64,000 bases of DNA. Source: Bacillota bacterium (lineage in GTDB: Bacteria > Bacillota > Clostridia > Acetivibrionales > DTU013). The translations under genes and the position numbers were made by a program. The notes below the pieces were generated by a model. The model did no database searches. It saw only the letters and a list, made by a program, of their open reading frames with translations, and had not been told where the DNA came from. The stretch is from NCBI GenBank assembly GCA_023435305.1, contig JAEYRV010000003.1, forward strand, positions 62,001-126,000, given 5' to 3'. Below, piece after piece: positions 1 through 8,957 of the stretch. Every line of letters begins with the position of its first letter. The first letter of the stretch is position 1.

Positions 1-226
1 CGTCGGTAAAATCCTGATTACCTTTTGGGTCCAACCCCAGAGCTATCCTTATATGATCCTTTATAAACGGCTTATCTTCATCAATAAAGCCAAACTTATC
101 CATAATATGATCGGTCAGCCTGTTCAGGTCATTGATATTGTTTAACTGACCATTCCAATACATTTTTACTACTTCTCCAAATATTTTCATTCTTTTTTCC
201 TGAAAACCCTTAAATCTGCTTTCCAT
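1..226 (-). CDS. N-terminal 75 codons of an unrecognised protein, cut by the window edge
   Basis: An open frame runs from an ATG at 226 on the minus strand off the left edge without a stop. A GGAGG ribosome binding site lies about 8 bases upstream (complement of 235-239), which supports the start. The visible part is hydrophilic and probably helical, begins MESRFKGFQEKRMKIFGEVV and later reads IRIALGLDPKG. This faintly resembles the region before the iron-sulfur domain of some clostridial monomeric [FeFe]-hydrogenase-like proteins. No cysteine motif is visible before the edge, so I do not assign a function. It is in the same orientation as the sensor and binding-protein pair upstream, but 124 bases separate them. 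Confidence 0.55.
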   Translation of the reverse strand, partial: MESRFKGFQEKRMKIFGEVVKMYWNGQLNNINDLNRLTDHIMDKFGFIDEDKPFIKDHIRIALGLDPKGNQDFTD

Positions 227-350
227 AAAAAGTTCCTCCGCTTATTTGATATCAATACAAATACTATTCAGTGATTATCAGCTATCTTATATTCAGCTAT
301 CCTATATACTGATGGAATATGTGTTGTATATCCCAGTACTAATTGTCGCA

Positions 351-2024
351 TTATATATTACCCATCAATTTATTGCAATATTTAAGAAGTTCAACACGGG
401 AGCTGACATTCATTTTCGTATATATCCTTCTGTTATGTGTCTTAAGAGTGTTGATACTGATGAAAAGCATATTGCATATTTCCTTTGCGTCATAGCCTTC
501 AATATACAGATCAAAAATTCTTCTTTCCGCATTTGACAATTTTTGCAGCTGATCCTCGAACTTCTTATATTGCTCAGGTGACAGATCCACCGATGGGGAC
601 GGTTCTGAACAATCTGCATTTAAGTCGGACTGGAGTGAAGCAGGCGGCAGCTGGTTTGGCTGATTGTATGAGATCATTGGTTCTGAACGCATATTTAGGA
701 ATTCTATAAGGTCATCTATTTCAGTAATATTTGTTTTTCTTTGCGGTTCATTGGTTTTTATCATTTTTATTGCATCAAGTAATGGACGGATACAGTATTT
801 GCTGGTGAAAAATGTTATTACGATGCTAATCGCCAGCAATAGCATCATAATGAACAATATTTGATATAAGCGGGTGGTTTTTGCGGTAACATCGCTTTTT
901 GGCAAAAGAAGTGCAAGAGACCATTTTGTCTCATAAAATACTGATTTTTTCGGATATACTCTGACATTTATATCATACCCAAGGATGTGATCTGCAGATG
1001 GTTTTGTAAAATAGTAATCATTTAAATCGTCTCCCTTTGGATGGGGCGATATATGTAGAAATTTAGAATCACCGTTGAGCAACCATGAGGAATTCATTCC
1101 ATATACCAATGCGTTATCCATATCGATACCGGTTCCGATCTGCGTTGAAAACAAGAGCACCTCACGCTCAAAATCATATGGAGATCTTTGGTGCAGAATT
1201 TTCTCGAAAACTGGCTTTGATATTTCCAGGCCGCATATGCCATAAGGATTTCCATCACTGTCCAAGAGAGGTACGGAATATGTTAAAACTTTATCTGTGT
1301 TATCTGCGGGTATAAACAGGGGATTCCAGTAACCAAGGTAATAAGTAGTCAACTTCGGATTGGATAGTGCTGCATCATACGGCATACGGAAAAGATCACG
1401 GCGGCGTTTAGCCACATCCGGTGAGATGTCGAACTCCAGCTCCCATTGTGTATGAAGATGGATGTTATTTTCTCTTGCCAGATTAACCGGTCCATACAGC
1501 ATAAAAAGTTGTTGATTTTCGTAAGGAACGGGGTTGTGATTCATATTTTCTATATAAAAACCTGCTTTGCTGTCATTTGCACGGTCCAGGTAAGGGTTCA
1601 CAGTAGCATCCAGGAACACAAAAACTCCTGTTACTCCGGCTTTTTCCATTGCAAAGCATGATTTTTCGATCTCATTTGACAATAAATTTTCAAGTATTTC
1701 TGGGTGCTGTTTGAGCTCGGAGTGCTTGATACCATTGATCTGCAATTGTTTGCTGATGCTTTTATTGATTTTTTCTGATAGTTCTATTGTAGTGTTGGAT
1801 ATAGTCAGGCATTTATTTGAAATCTCTGACTCAATATGTTGTAAATCGTGAATGACATCATAGTATGGATTTTCAGCCAAATCTGATATAACACCTGAAA
1901 AACCTGCAATAATAAAAATAACAGCAAGGATTACAAGTACGACAACAAGTTGAAAGAGCCAAAAGCGTTGAATAAGTGATAGATTTACGCTGGAATGAGT
2001 TTTATTTTGCTTTGAGGACTTCAT
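351..2024 (-). CDS. membrane-anchored sensor with extracellular domain and cytoplasmic LuxR-type HTH
   Basis: The 557-residue protein has one transmembrane helix at about 21-44, a large extracellular domain at about 45-385 (probably a Cache-like ligand-binding fold, inferred from topology), and a second helix at about 386-407. A polar linker follows, then a C-terminal LuxR/GerE helix-turn-helix at about 496-557 (LSNAERRIFDLYIEGYDAKE, then NTLKTHNRRIYTKM). It is a one-component sensor: the ligand signal should cross the membrane directly to a DNA-binding domain, with no kinase step. The ATG at 2024 follows a GAGGTGA site and lies 23 bases inside the upstream solute-binding protein gene, so the two are co-transcribed and probably translationally coupled. 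That suggests the binding protein presents a sugar-like ligand to this sensor. The ligand and target genes are unknown. Confidence 0.8.
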   Translation of the reverse strand: MKSSKQNKTHSSVNLSLIQRFWLFQLVVVLVILAVIFIIAGFSGVISDLAENPYYDVIHDLQHIESEISNKCLTISNTTIELSEKINKSISKQLQINGIKHSELKQHPEILENLLSNEIEKSCFAMEKAGVTGVFVFLDATVNPYLDRANDSKAGFYIENMNHNPVPYENQQLFMLYGPVNLARENNIHLHTQWELEFDISPDVAKRRRDLFRMPYDAALSNPKLTTYYLGYWNPLFIPADNTDKVLTYSVPLLDSDGNPYGICGLEISKPVFEKILHQRSPYDFEREVLLFSTQIGTGIDMDNALVYGMNSSWLLNGDSKFLHISPHPKGDDLNDYYFTKPSADHILGYDINVRVYPKKSVFYETKWSLALLLPKSDVTAKTTRLYQILFIMMLLLAISIVITFFTSKYCIRPLLDAIKMIKTNEPQRKTNITEIDDLIEFLNMRSEPMISYNQPNQLPPASLQSDLNADCSEPSPSVDLSPEQYKKFEDQLQKLSNAERRIFDLYIEGYDAKEICNMLFISINTLKTHNRRIYTKMNVSSRVELLKYCNKLMGNI

Positions 2025-3576
2025 GTCTCACCTCGGTAAGGAATTGGTCGTACATCTGGTCAGTAATATACTCTTCGGTACATGCAGAAAAGTCCTTCGA
2101 CTCTTCCAGGCTTTTTTTGAATCCGTTTCTGGAGTTGGAAGTAAAAGCTATTAACTTATCCTCGAATGAATATCTTATGTCATCGCTGGCATCAAAGGGC
2201 TTATAAGTATAAAATTCATGTGTTTGCATCATTTTCAGTGTTGTTTCGATTACTTTTACAACATTTTCATTAAGTTCATTGAATTCACTCTCTGAAAGTT
2301 TATTTTCCAGCATTTCTCGAGCATTAACCGTTACCGGAAAGTAACCTGTTTTTAAGACAAAGTCAATATTTCGTTCTGGCTCAGTTAACCATTTGAGAAA
2401 CACAATAGACGCATACTCCTTCTCTGGTGTCGACTTTGTAATTATAACTCCGGCACCTTGCTGTACTGTGACTTTTTCTCCACCATCAAATGAAGGGTAG
2501 GGGATAGCCTTTAATTCGACATCGAATTTTGTATTATCAGGATAGGTAACAGTGTTCGGGAAAAAACTTGCACCAGCAGTTGATCCCGTATACATAAGTA
2601 AATCACCTGTCTGTACATCCTCGGAACGGTAAAAACTATAGGCTCCATAATATCCTTTGACCGTGGGGGTGTAGTATGAGTCCCAGAATGTTTTCATTAC
2701 AGGATTGTTCAAATCGATATCGCCAGAATTATCATTATTGGTAATGAAAAAATCAGCTCCCAGCTGCTTATAAGCGATAATCGCAAAATTACTGGCGGCA
2801 TCACACCCAAAAAGCGCCTTGCCATCATTGAGAACATCCCGTGTTTTTGAGTCTGTCCAATTATAATATGCAGCAGATGTTTCCAGGATCCCGTCAAATG
2901 TGCTGAGCATATCTTCAGTAAGTTTCTTAGGAGGGTTGCTGTTGTTATACTCGTCCAGGAACTGTTTGTAAAATGTATAATTTATATACAAAACCTCTGT
3001 GGACTTGGCAATGGGGAATATCATAGTATCACTGTCTGCAGTAAGTTTACCTTCTTCAAGAAAGCTAGGTATATACTGATTCAATTCTTTTTTCGACATA
3101 TATTTTTCCAGTGAGATCAATCTATCCATCTTGTACAATGTGTAAGCTGTGCTGGGATATGCTGTCGCCATTTGAGGGAATTCTGAACTTCCTGGTTCCA
3201 TATTTGCTGCAGACAATAGTTTCGTGTGGATATCGCCTGTGTTATCCATACTATATGCCTTAACAGTAATACCTGACCCGGCGCCTACAGTGCGGTTAAA
3301 CTCTTCAACAAGGTTATCGAAGCTGATTTTCTGTTCTCCGAGATAATGGTGCCAGATATCTATGTTTACCGGTTTGTTTTTACTGAACTTTGGGGTGTCT
3401 GAAGTACAGCAAGTAAGAGAAAACAACATTGCCGTTAATAGGAGGAGTGATAGAAATAAATGCTTAAGCTTTTTTGAACAGGCCTGTGTATATGTAATTG
3501 TGCTTATACATGATCTTTTTAGACAGGTATGTGTTAATTTATTCCCATATATGTATCTATTGAAATGAAAAAACAT
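2002..3576 (-). CDS. extracellular solute-binding lipoprotein, sugar ABC (family 1-like)
   Basis: This 524-residue protein resembles the periplasmic sugar-binding proteins of ABC importers (YIDIWHHYLG-like opening after the signal, VNIDIWHHYLGEQKISFDNL region, C-terminal helical lobe). A hydrophobic signal at about 38-54 ends in SLTCC, a plausible lipobox with Cys at 56 or 57. The 38-residue stretch ahead of the hydrophobic core is unusually long for a signal peptide, so a later non-ATG start is possible. The ATG at 3576 is supported by GGGAGA just upstream. No ABC permease or ATPase gene is adjacent. The gene instead overlaps the LuxR-type membrane sensor by 23 bases, so a role in sensing may be more likely than transport. 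The ligand is not predictable from sequence. Confidence 0.82.
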   Translation of the reverse strand: MFFHFNRYIYGNKLTHTCLKRSCISTITYTQACSKKLKHLFLSLLLLTAMLFSLTCCTSDTPKFSKNKPVNIDIWHHYLGEQKISFDNLVEEFNRTVGAGSGITVKAYSMDNTGDIHTKLLSAANMEPGSSEFPQMATAYPSTAYTLYKMDRLISLEKYMSKKELNQYIPSFLEEGKLTADSDTMIFPIAKSTEVLYINYTFYKQFLDEYNNSNPPKKLTEDMLSTFDGILETSAAYYNWTDSKTRDVLNDGKALFGCDAASNFAIIAYKQLGADFFITNNDNSGDIDLNNPVMKTFWDSYYTPTVKGYYGAYSFYRSEDVQTGDLLMYTGSTAGASFFPNTVTYPDNTKFDVELKAIPYPSFDGGEKVTVQQGAGVIITKSTPEKEYASIVFLKWLTEPERNIDFVLKTGYFPVTVNAREMLENKLSESEFNELNENVVKVIETTLKMMQTHEFYTYKPFDASDDIRYSFEDKLIAFTSNSRNGFKKSLEESKDFSACTEEYITDQMYDQFLTEVRHEVLKAK

Positions 3577-3904
3577 GATGTTCTCCCTTATGCAATAATT
3601 AACAGTCTCCTATTAATAATTTAACATAAATTAGACATTATGTATATGAGTAACATGCTTTTATACAATAATAACATTTTTTTCTTAGAAAGCGGACAAC
3701 TATACAATGGAATTATGTAAGATTATTAAGAAATCACCCCTTATTTAGAAGAAATCATCCCGGAGTAGTAGTGATTCACCCTTATAGTGCGATATAAATA
3801 TATTAACAACTGTCATATAATGTATCTGGAACAGAAAATTTATGCACCAACTACTGTTAGGATTAAAGTAAGTTGGATAAAAAGAATTGCTTTGGAGGTA
3901 TAGT
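3577..3904. other. divergent intergenic region between binding-protein gene and lipoprotein gene
   Basis: This AT-rich 328-base gap separates divergently transcribed genes. A TATAAT hexamer at 3816-3821 could be a -10 element for the rightward lipoprotein gene, but no convincing -35 lies 16-18 bases upstream. I see no clear leftward promoter and no open frame with a ribosome binding site. Confidence 0.4.
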
Positions 3905-4435
3905 ATGAAAAAATTGTTTACGGGTGTTCTTTTAATCTTAATTCTGGCCATACTTGCTGGTTGTGGCGGGATAAGCATCCCAACCGAGGACGGCGGTAAA
4001 ATGCGTATTACTAAAGATGGATTTGCAGTCGAAGGGGCGGACGGAAGCAAAAGTCAAATTTCTACTGATGATAAAGGAGGTATGGTGTTTAAATCAGATG
4101 ATGGGAGTGAGCTGCAAATTGGTGAAGATTTAGATCTTCCTGATGGCTATCCTAAAAAAACTCTTCCTCTCTATAAGGAAGATTCCATATTATCTACTTC
4201 ATCATCTGAAGGAAGCTATTATGTGATGTTTAGATCAAAGGCATCCATTAAGGACAGTACTGAATATTATCAGGACCTTGTTGAGAGTTCGGAGGGGAAG
4301 ACTGTTACTACCAGCGATACTGGCGCTATGATATTTGCCAACATTGATGGAAGAGAATGTGCGATACTGATTAACGAAGACAGTGAAAATAAGAAAAAGT
4401 CCAATATCAGCCTGACTATTGGTCCTGAGAAGTAG
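3905..4435 (+). CDS. small secreted lipoprotein of unknown function
   Basis: The predicted 176-residue protein begins MKKLFTGVLLILILAILAGC, a textbook lipoprotein signal with lipobox LAGC and Cys at residue 20. The ATG at 3905 is preferred over an in-frame start at 3887 because TTTGGAGG lies just upstream of it and the longer form would bury the signal peptide. The mature protein is acidic and rich in Asp, Gly and Ser, with repeated strand-like stretches (MRITKDGFAVEG, SQISTDDKGGMVFKSDDGSE), followed by a more globular half. I do not recognise the family. It is monocistronic and ends at a bidirectional hairpin. Its stop codon abuts a REP-like repeat copy at 4435. Confidence 0.8.
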   Translation: MKKLFTGVLLILILAILAGCGGISIPTEDGGKMRITKDGFAVEGADGSKSQISTDDKGGMVFKSDDGSELQIGEDLDLPDGYPKKTLPLYKEDSILSTSSSEGSYYVMFRSKASIKDSTEYYQDLVESSEGKTVTTSDTGAMIFANIDGRECAILINEDSENKKKSNISLTIGPEK

Positions 4436-4451
4436 GGGACGCTTCTCACAT
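4435..4451 (+). repeat. REP-like repeat copy, GGGGAC orientation
   Basis: One copy of the dispersed motif GGGGACGCTTCTCACAT begins on the last base of the lipoprotein stop codon. The preceding GAGAAG of the CDS can pair with CTTCTC, giving a short hairpin over the stop codon. Confidence 0.8.
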
Positions 4452-4524
4452 AATAAACAAAATGATCGGTAGTCATGTGAAATAAAGGCAGGGTTCAGTG
4501 ACTAATCAAATATTTTCGGATAAT

Positions 4525-4557
4525 AAAAAAGCAGATAAAGTATTTTATCTGCTTTTT
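4525..4557. terminator. bidirectional intrinsic terminator
   Basis: GCAGATAAA at 4531-4539 pairs with TTTATCTGC at 4544-4552. An A-run precedes and a T-run follows, so the hairpin can terminate both the lipoprotein gene on plus and the convergent ytvI gene on minus. Confidence 0.8.
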
Positions 4558-4581
4558 CTGCGGCTGTATGTGGCGACATTA

Positions 4582-5631
4582 TTATATTATTTTTGTGTTT
4601 CTTAGTATTTTATAGAAGATAATCATAAAGGTTAAGTAGAGCATTCCGATTATTCCAAATGCTTTCAAGCCTATAAAAATAGCAACTAATGTCGTAACAG
4701 GATGTATACCAAGAGAAGTCGACACTATTTTTGGTTCAACAATCTGTCTTACGATACTTATCAACACAAATAGTATTAAAATACCAAAACCGGCAAAATA
4801 GTTACCTGAAATGATATATATTACGGCTAATGGCAGATAAATTAAACCAATTCCTAAAACAGGCAATATATCGGCAAATGCACAAATAACACTTAATAGT
4901 ACAGAGTATTTAACTCCTAAAATTAAGAAACCTGTTAACGTTTGAATAAATGTAAGGAAGTATATAAAGAAATATGCCTTAACATACTTAGTGAGCATAT
5001 TCAGGCCTTGGCTCCAGATTTTATTTATTTTATCTCTCCCACTGTCGGAGAAAATAGACATAAACCGTGTTTTTATGTTTGACATATCTCTTGTGAAAAA
5101 ATATGTGGACAGTATAACAACAAAAACTATCGTTATCCACATTGGGATTGATAATGCTATAGACAAAAAAGCATTTAAGCTTTTTCCGACAATATTCAAA
5201 CTGTTTTTTAGTAATTGTGTCAACTGGCTGCTATTATCCTGAATAAATGATGGATCGATGTTTTGAAAGTATTGGCTGACATCATTAAGTATATTTTGAA
5301 TTGGTACTATTATCTTATCAAGGTTTAGAGCGGATATGTTTCTAACTAATTGCATTGCTTCTGAAATAATGCTGTAGAAAAGTAGTGCCAGCAGTGCAAA
5401 TATTAGTATATAAATAACTGCAGAGGCCAACAGAGCTGGTATGTTGCGTTTGAATTTTAGTTTGACTCTAAAGAATTTTGATATTGGCTGAATAAGAAAT
5501 GCTATGCAAAAAGCTACGATAAATGGGAATGTATAAGAGCTTGTAAAGTATACCAGAGCAAACAGACAAGTATATATTACAATATATATTATTGTTTTTT
5601 TCAGGGTTTTTATAAATTCGCTAGTAAACAT
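4582..5631 (-). CDS. ytvI: AI-2E family membrane protein, sporulation protein YtvI type
   Basis: This 349-residue polytopic protein has several transmembrane helices across its length, including a cluster in the first 90 residues, one near 150-175 and a dense C-terminal block. The region reading FILGVKYSVLLSVICAFADI followed by LPVLGIGLIYLPLA is typical of the AI-2E/UPF0118 permease fold. In spore formers the closest class is YtvI, a sporulation-associated integral membrane protein. The start ATG at 5631 follows GAGGTGA. It is monocistronic and faces the lipoprotein gene across a shared terminator. The family call is firm; the YtvI subgroup is inferred from length and N-terminal layout, and the transported substrate is unknown. 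Confidence 0.78.
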   Translation of the reverse strand: MFTSEFIKTLKKTIIYIVIYTCLFALVYFTSSYTFPFIVAFCIAFLIQPISKFFRVKLKFKRNIPALLASAVIYILIFALLALLFYSIISEAMQLVRNISALNLDKIIVPIQNILNDVSQYFQNIDPSFIQDNSSQLTQLLKNSLNIVGKSLNAFLSIALSIPMWITIVFVVILSTYFFTRDMSNIKTRFMSIFSDSGRDKINKIWSQGLNMLTKYVKAYFFIYFLTFIQTLTGFLILGVKYSVLLSVICAFADILPVLGIGLIYLPLAVIYIISGNYFAGFGILILFVLISIVRQIVEPKIVSTSLGIHPVTTLVAIFIGLKAFGIIGMLYLTFMIIFYKILRNTKII

Positions 5632-5757
5632 AGATCACCTCGACAATACTATACTATGTATATTTTTTGTTTGTATTTATGACGTTACTATATAAAAAAT
5701 TTTAAGTCAAGATATGACGAGCCTAGACAAAGCATGACAGCAAATTTTATAATTAAT

Positions 5758-6729
5758 TCATATTACATTATTTACTATTTCGTTAAATACCTGCAAATGA
5801 AAATTATTTCTACATACAAGGTCATAGCCCTTACTACATAATCTTGAACAGCCTGTTACTGTAATGTTAAGTAGGTACTTGCAGATATTTTTATAGCTGA
5901 GATTGCATAAAACTCTTAATGTATATGCAATAAAAGCTCTGAATTCATTCAATTTTTGTCGGGATTTCAAACATAGTGTGGCTTGATGAATAGTCTCGAG
6001 CCGTTGTGATGCATAAGAGATGATATCGGCTGCAGCATTATCTCTGGCTAATACTGTTCTTCCGCTGACATATTCACATTCTTTTTCTTCAGGCACTATA
6101 TCGGCCGCATCAATCATTTCAGTCATATCCAGGATATCAGAAATTTCAGAAGTATCAGGAATGTCCGATTTATCATTGCGAAGCCTGACAAATTCACGAT
6201 ATCGTTTAGCAAAGCTATTGTGCGTAACAGCGTTAAAAAAGCCTGCTATCAAACATTTATCAATAATCCCATAACAATCCGTCATAGTGCCCAGATATAT
6301 GCCATAGGATGAATAGAGGTAGTCTTCCTCGTGCCCTGAGTAGTCCGGCATATCCTTCGGGTTGTTGTGTATATAAGCAGATACGGCCAGATTATATGCA
6401 TCGCTGTCCAGGATTTTGCTTCCGAAACGATCCTGAAAAAGAGGTCCATGTCGATCATACTTTTTGTTGAAATAACGGACATATGCGGTATTTAGGCTGT
6501 GCATAAATGTTGAGATATCAAAACCCCTGGTGTCCAGTTGTAAATGAATATGGTTGCTCATGAGGCAATAGGCATACAAACTGCAGCGGTACCTATCCAA
6601 ATATCTTTTAAGTAACTTGAGATAATACTCTTTATCTGCATTTTCAATGAAAAGCATTATCTCTGAAATGCTTCGGCACGTAACATGGTAGATCGCATAT
6701 GTGCTTTTTACACGAGCCATCCTAGGCAT
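5758..6729 (-). mobile_element. REP-associated tyrosine transposase (RAYT, Y1/IS200-like HUH nuclease)
   Basis: The 323-residue protein opens MPRMARVKSTYAIYHVTCRS, the usual RAYT start. It carries the HUH motif HIH in CLMSNHIHLQLD near residue 60 and candidate catalytic tyrosines in AYVRYFNKKYDRHGPLFQ. AYIHNNPKDM further on is also typical. RAYTs are single-copy domesticated relatives of IS200/IS605 transposases that cut or move REP palindromes. No IS200-type terminal hairpins were seen around the gene, so it looks resident, not a recent insertion. The C-terminal third is longer than in minimal RAYTs and ends in a helical, possibly DnaA-like or HTH segment. The ATG at 6729 follows GGAGAGG. 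REP-like copies of the window flank it at 4435 and 6907, consistent with it being the enzyme that maintains them. Confidence 0.88.
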
Positions 6730-6902
6730 TGGTACCTCTCCTTTCTATAAAAAATTGTACCAGACAGAACATATGTTTGTAAAGACACATGGGAAATAAT
6801 CCCAGAATAGATATCGGTTATTCTGATACTTAATTGGTTTGTTTCGTGCTATAGAAGGGAATATATAAAAAATAAAACACGACAATGCTGGTATAGTTTT
6901 TA

Positions 6903-6908
6903 TATAAT
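6903..6908 (+). promoter_or_regulatory. candidate -10 element of the thrE-like operon
   Basis: TATAAT at 6903-6908 has a weak -35 match (ACGACA, 6879-6884) with an 18-base spacer. The REP-like copy at 6907-6923 overlaps the end of the -10 and would cover the transcription start. Confidence 0.45.
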
Positions 6909-6923
6909 GTGAGAAGCGTCCCC
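6907..6923 (-). repeat. REP-like repeat copy at the start of the thrE-like operon
   Basis: ATGTGAGAAGCGTCCCC is the inverted-orientation copy. Read in frame it adds a spurious MRSVP-like N-terminus to the following gene. Confidence 0.8.
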
Positions 6924-6932
6924 AAGAAAGGT

Positions 6933-7691
6933 GTGAGTTTTCTGCAGTCGAATGAATTGATGAATATTGCGTTGAAGGCCGGAGAGATAATGCTGACAAG
7001 CGGTGCAGAGATCTATCGTATAGAAGAGACGATAGTGAGGATCTGCAATAGCTATAATTTGAAGTGCGAAAGTTTTGTGCTGCCGACAGGTATTTTTATT
7101 TCAATAGAAAATGAGGATGGCAGCATGAATACTGGATTTAGGCGTATACGTAACAGAAAGGTCGACCTTAACCGTATCGACAGCGTAAACAATCTCTCAC
7201 GCAGCCTTCAGACAGTTCAGCCTGATTATAAAACAGTACTTGAAAAATTGAATGAAATTGGCGCGGTCAGGCAATATGGTTTTCCCGCAAGAATAGCTGC
7301 AGCAGCACTTGGTGCATTTGCTTTTACATTGATTTTCCAGGGAGGCGTGTATGACGGCATTGCTGCTCTGAGCATCACACTCCTTTCATATTTGGTACGG
7401 GAAATACTGGTGAGGAAAGCATTCTTTCAATTCTTCGAAAACTTTATTGCCGGTATGCTTGCAGGATTTCTGAGTATTGCTGCATGTAATCTGTTTCCTT
7501 TCCTAAACGAGTATAAAATCATTATTGGCTCGATTATGCTGTATCTACCGGGGGTATCAATTACTAACGGAATCAAGGATGCGCTGTACGGCGATCTGGT
7601 GGCCAGCCTGACAAGATTGGGGGAAGCTGTGCTTCTGGTTGCTGTACTGGCGGCTGGTGTCGGTATTGCTTTGTCGATCGGCGCACGATAG
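6933..7691 (+). CDS. threonine/serine exporter family, large (ThrE N-terminal, DUF1212) subunit
   Basis: This protein of about 252 residues has a soluble N-terminal part (LKAGEIMLTSGAEIYRIEETIVRICNSY region) followed by about five transmembrane helices. That is the YjjP-like half of the ThrE/YjjP-YjjB amino acid or dicarboxylate exporters. I place the start at GTG 6933, after AGAAAGG. ATG 6960 (MNIALKAGE) is the other candidate and matches where many homologues begin. An upstream in-frame GTG at 6909 lies inside a REP-like repeat and is probably not used. The small partner gene starts 7 bases downstream, so the two form an operon and probably a heteromeric exporter. The exported substrate cannot be read from the sequence. 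Confidence 0.85.
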   Translation: MSFLQSNELMNIALKAGEIMLTSGAEIYRIEETIVRICNSYNLKCESFVLPTGIFISIENEDGSMNTGFRRIRNRKVDLNRIDSVNNLSRSLQTVQPDYKTVLEKLNEIGAVRQYGFPARIAAAALGAFAFTLIFQGGVYDGIAALSITLLSYLVREILVRKAFFQFFENFIAGMLAGFLSIAACNLFPFLNEYKIIIGSIMLYLPGVSITNGIKDALYGDLVASLTRLGEAVLLVAVLAAGVGIALSIGAR

Positions 7692-7698
7692 GAGGACT

Positions 7699-8148
7699 AT
7701 GATACTAAATTCTTTTCTTGCATTTATAGGCAGCTTAACTTCCGGTCTGGCCTTTAATATAAAGGGCCGAAAACTGTTGTTTGCCGGTTTCTCCGGCTTT
7801 TTCGGGTTTGTAGTTTTTTCAGTGTTATTTCGACTGTCAGGCCACTTGATATTTTCTATTTTCATGGGTGCTGTCGCAGTTGGTCTATATAGTGAATCTG
7901 CTGCCAGATTATTTAAAACACCGTCGACTGTGTTTTCAATACCAGGAATCCTGCCGCTGGTACCAGGTATCGCTGCATATGAAATGATGCAGAACGTGAT
8001 GAGTAATCAACTAATCCCTGCTATCGGCAAGATGATCGATGTCGCAAGCGGTGCAGGAGCAATAGCATTTGGTATTCTGCTTGTCACAGCAATTTTCAGA
8101 TTCATATCCAGAGCTAAAAAAGCAAGGACCAGACATTTCGAGAAATAA
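7699..8148 (+). CDS. threonine/serine exporter family, small (ThrE C-terminal, DUF3815) subunit
   Basis: The 149-residue, almost wholly hydrophobic protein has four to five transmembrane helices. It contains the PSTVFSIPGILPLVPGIAAY segment typical of the YjjB/ThrE_2 half of the exporter. The ATG at 7699 follows AGGAGG with ideal spacing. A longer frame starting at 7639 would overlap the upstream gene without a ribosome binding site and is rejected. It follows the large subunit by 7 bases. Confidence 0.86.
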   Translation: MILNSFLAFIGSLTSGLAFNIKGRKLLFAGFSGFFGFVVFSVLFRLSGHLIFSIFMGAVAVGLYSESAARLFKTPSTVFSIPGILPLVPGIAAYEMMQNVMSNQLIPAIGKMIDVASGAGAIAFGILLVTAIFRFISRAKKARTRHFEK

Positions 8149-8177
8149 CGAAATATGGAAATATATGTAAAACTCAA

Positions 8178-8235
8178 TCTGGAACCCAATCGAGAAAACT
8201 AATCCAGAACCCAATCCAGAACCTAATCCGGAACT
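8178..8235 (+). repeat. short tandem repeat, unit about AATCCAGAACCC
   Basis: Four degenerate copies of a roughly 13-base unit (AATCTGGAACCC, AATCCAGAACCC, AATCCAGAACCT, AATCCGGAAC) follow the exporter operon. Confidence 0.7.
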
Positions 8236-8248
8236 AGTTGTAGAGAAC

Positions 8249-8292
8249 AGCAAAACAGACTGCATCGATATACGAATACAGTCTTGTTTTAG
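8249..8292. terminator. probable bidirectional terminator
   Basis: AAAACAGACTG pairs imperfectly with CAGTCTTGTTTT across an AT-rich loop. A- and T-runs lie on both sides, between convergent genes. Confidence 0.55.
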
Positions 8293-8351
8293 TATACTGA
8301 CTCGAATTATGTTTTATACTTCTACAAAATAGCCAATAGTGTGCCAATCGT

Positions 8352-8957
8352 TTACATTGGCTTCATGAACTGCTGCGTCCAGTAGCAGACACCGCTTTTA
8401 TTTTTTGCCAGACCAACTCCTATCTCTGTAAAGGAGCGGCTCATAATATTGTTCCTGTGTCCGGGAGAATTCATCCAATCCCTCATGACCTCGGCCGGAG
8501 TTCTCTGACCATAGGCAATGTTTTCGCCGGCTGCTGAAAAACGTAGACCAAAATTCTCCATCATCTGGAATGGCGTGCCGTATGTTGGCGAATTATGTGC
8601 AAAATAGCCTTTGTTTGCCATGTCTGCAGACTTGTATCTCGCGACCCTGCTGAGCTGCCAGTTGAGTTTTAATGCAGGCAGACCGGACTTTGCCCGCTCG
8701 ACATTGACAAGCCTTGCTACTTCGCTTTCTTGCGAGTTCGTAGTAACAGAGGGTATTGTCAGTTTTTGGCCGGGATAGATCAGACTTGGGTTTTTAATCT
8801 GCGGATTGGCCGCTATGATCTCGCTCATTCCGACTTGGTGCTTTGCTGCTATTTTCCAGATGGAGTCTCCACTTTGAACAGTGTATGTTGACTGTGCAAA
8901 AACTGAGGCGGAAAACAGCATAATAAATATTAAAAACAAAAATGCTCTCTTTTTCAT
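8352..8957 (-). CDS. secreted LysM plus CAP (SCP/PR1, YkwD-like) domain protein
   Basis: The 201-residue protein has an N-terminal signal peptide ending near residue 22. A single LysM peptidoglycan-binding domain follows at about 25-69 (YTVQSGDSIWKIAAKH, then IYPGQKLTIP). A CAP domain fills about 80-201, with HNSPTYGTPFQ, GENIAYG and WMNSPGHRNNIM as its conserved motifs. Proteins of this build are exported, bind the cell wall and are common in Clostridia, where some are linked to spores. Their enzymatic role is not established. The ATG at 8957 follows GAGGTGA. It is monocistronic and convergent with the exporter operon. Confidence 0.9.
   Translation of the reverse strand: MKKRAFLFLIFIMLFSASVFAQSTYTVQSGDSIWKIAAKHQVGMSEIIAANPQIKNPSLIYPGQKLTIPSVTTNSQESEVARLVNVERAKSGLPALKLNWQLSRVARYKSADMANKGYFAHNSPTYGTPFQMMENFGLRFSAAGENIAYGQRTPAEVMRDWMNSPGHRNNIMSRSFTEIGVGLAKNKSGVCYWTQQFMKPM

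Noticed and set aside
6909..6932. Upstream start giving an MRSVPK N-terminus for the thrE-like gene
   Set aside because: The residues come from the REP-like repeat; the ribosome binding site lies downstream of it. The same applies to 11509-11535 in the topoisomerase A gene.
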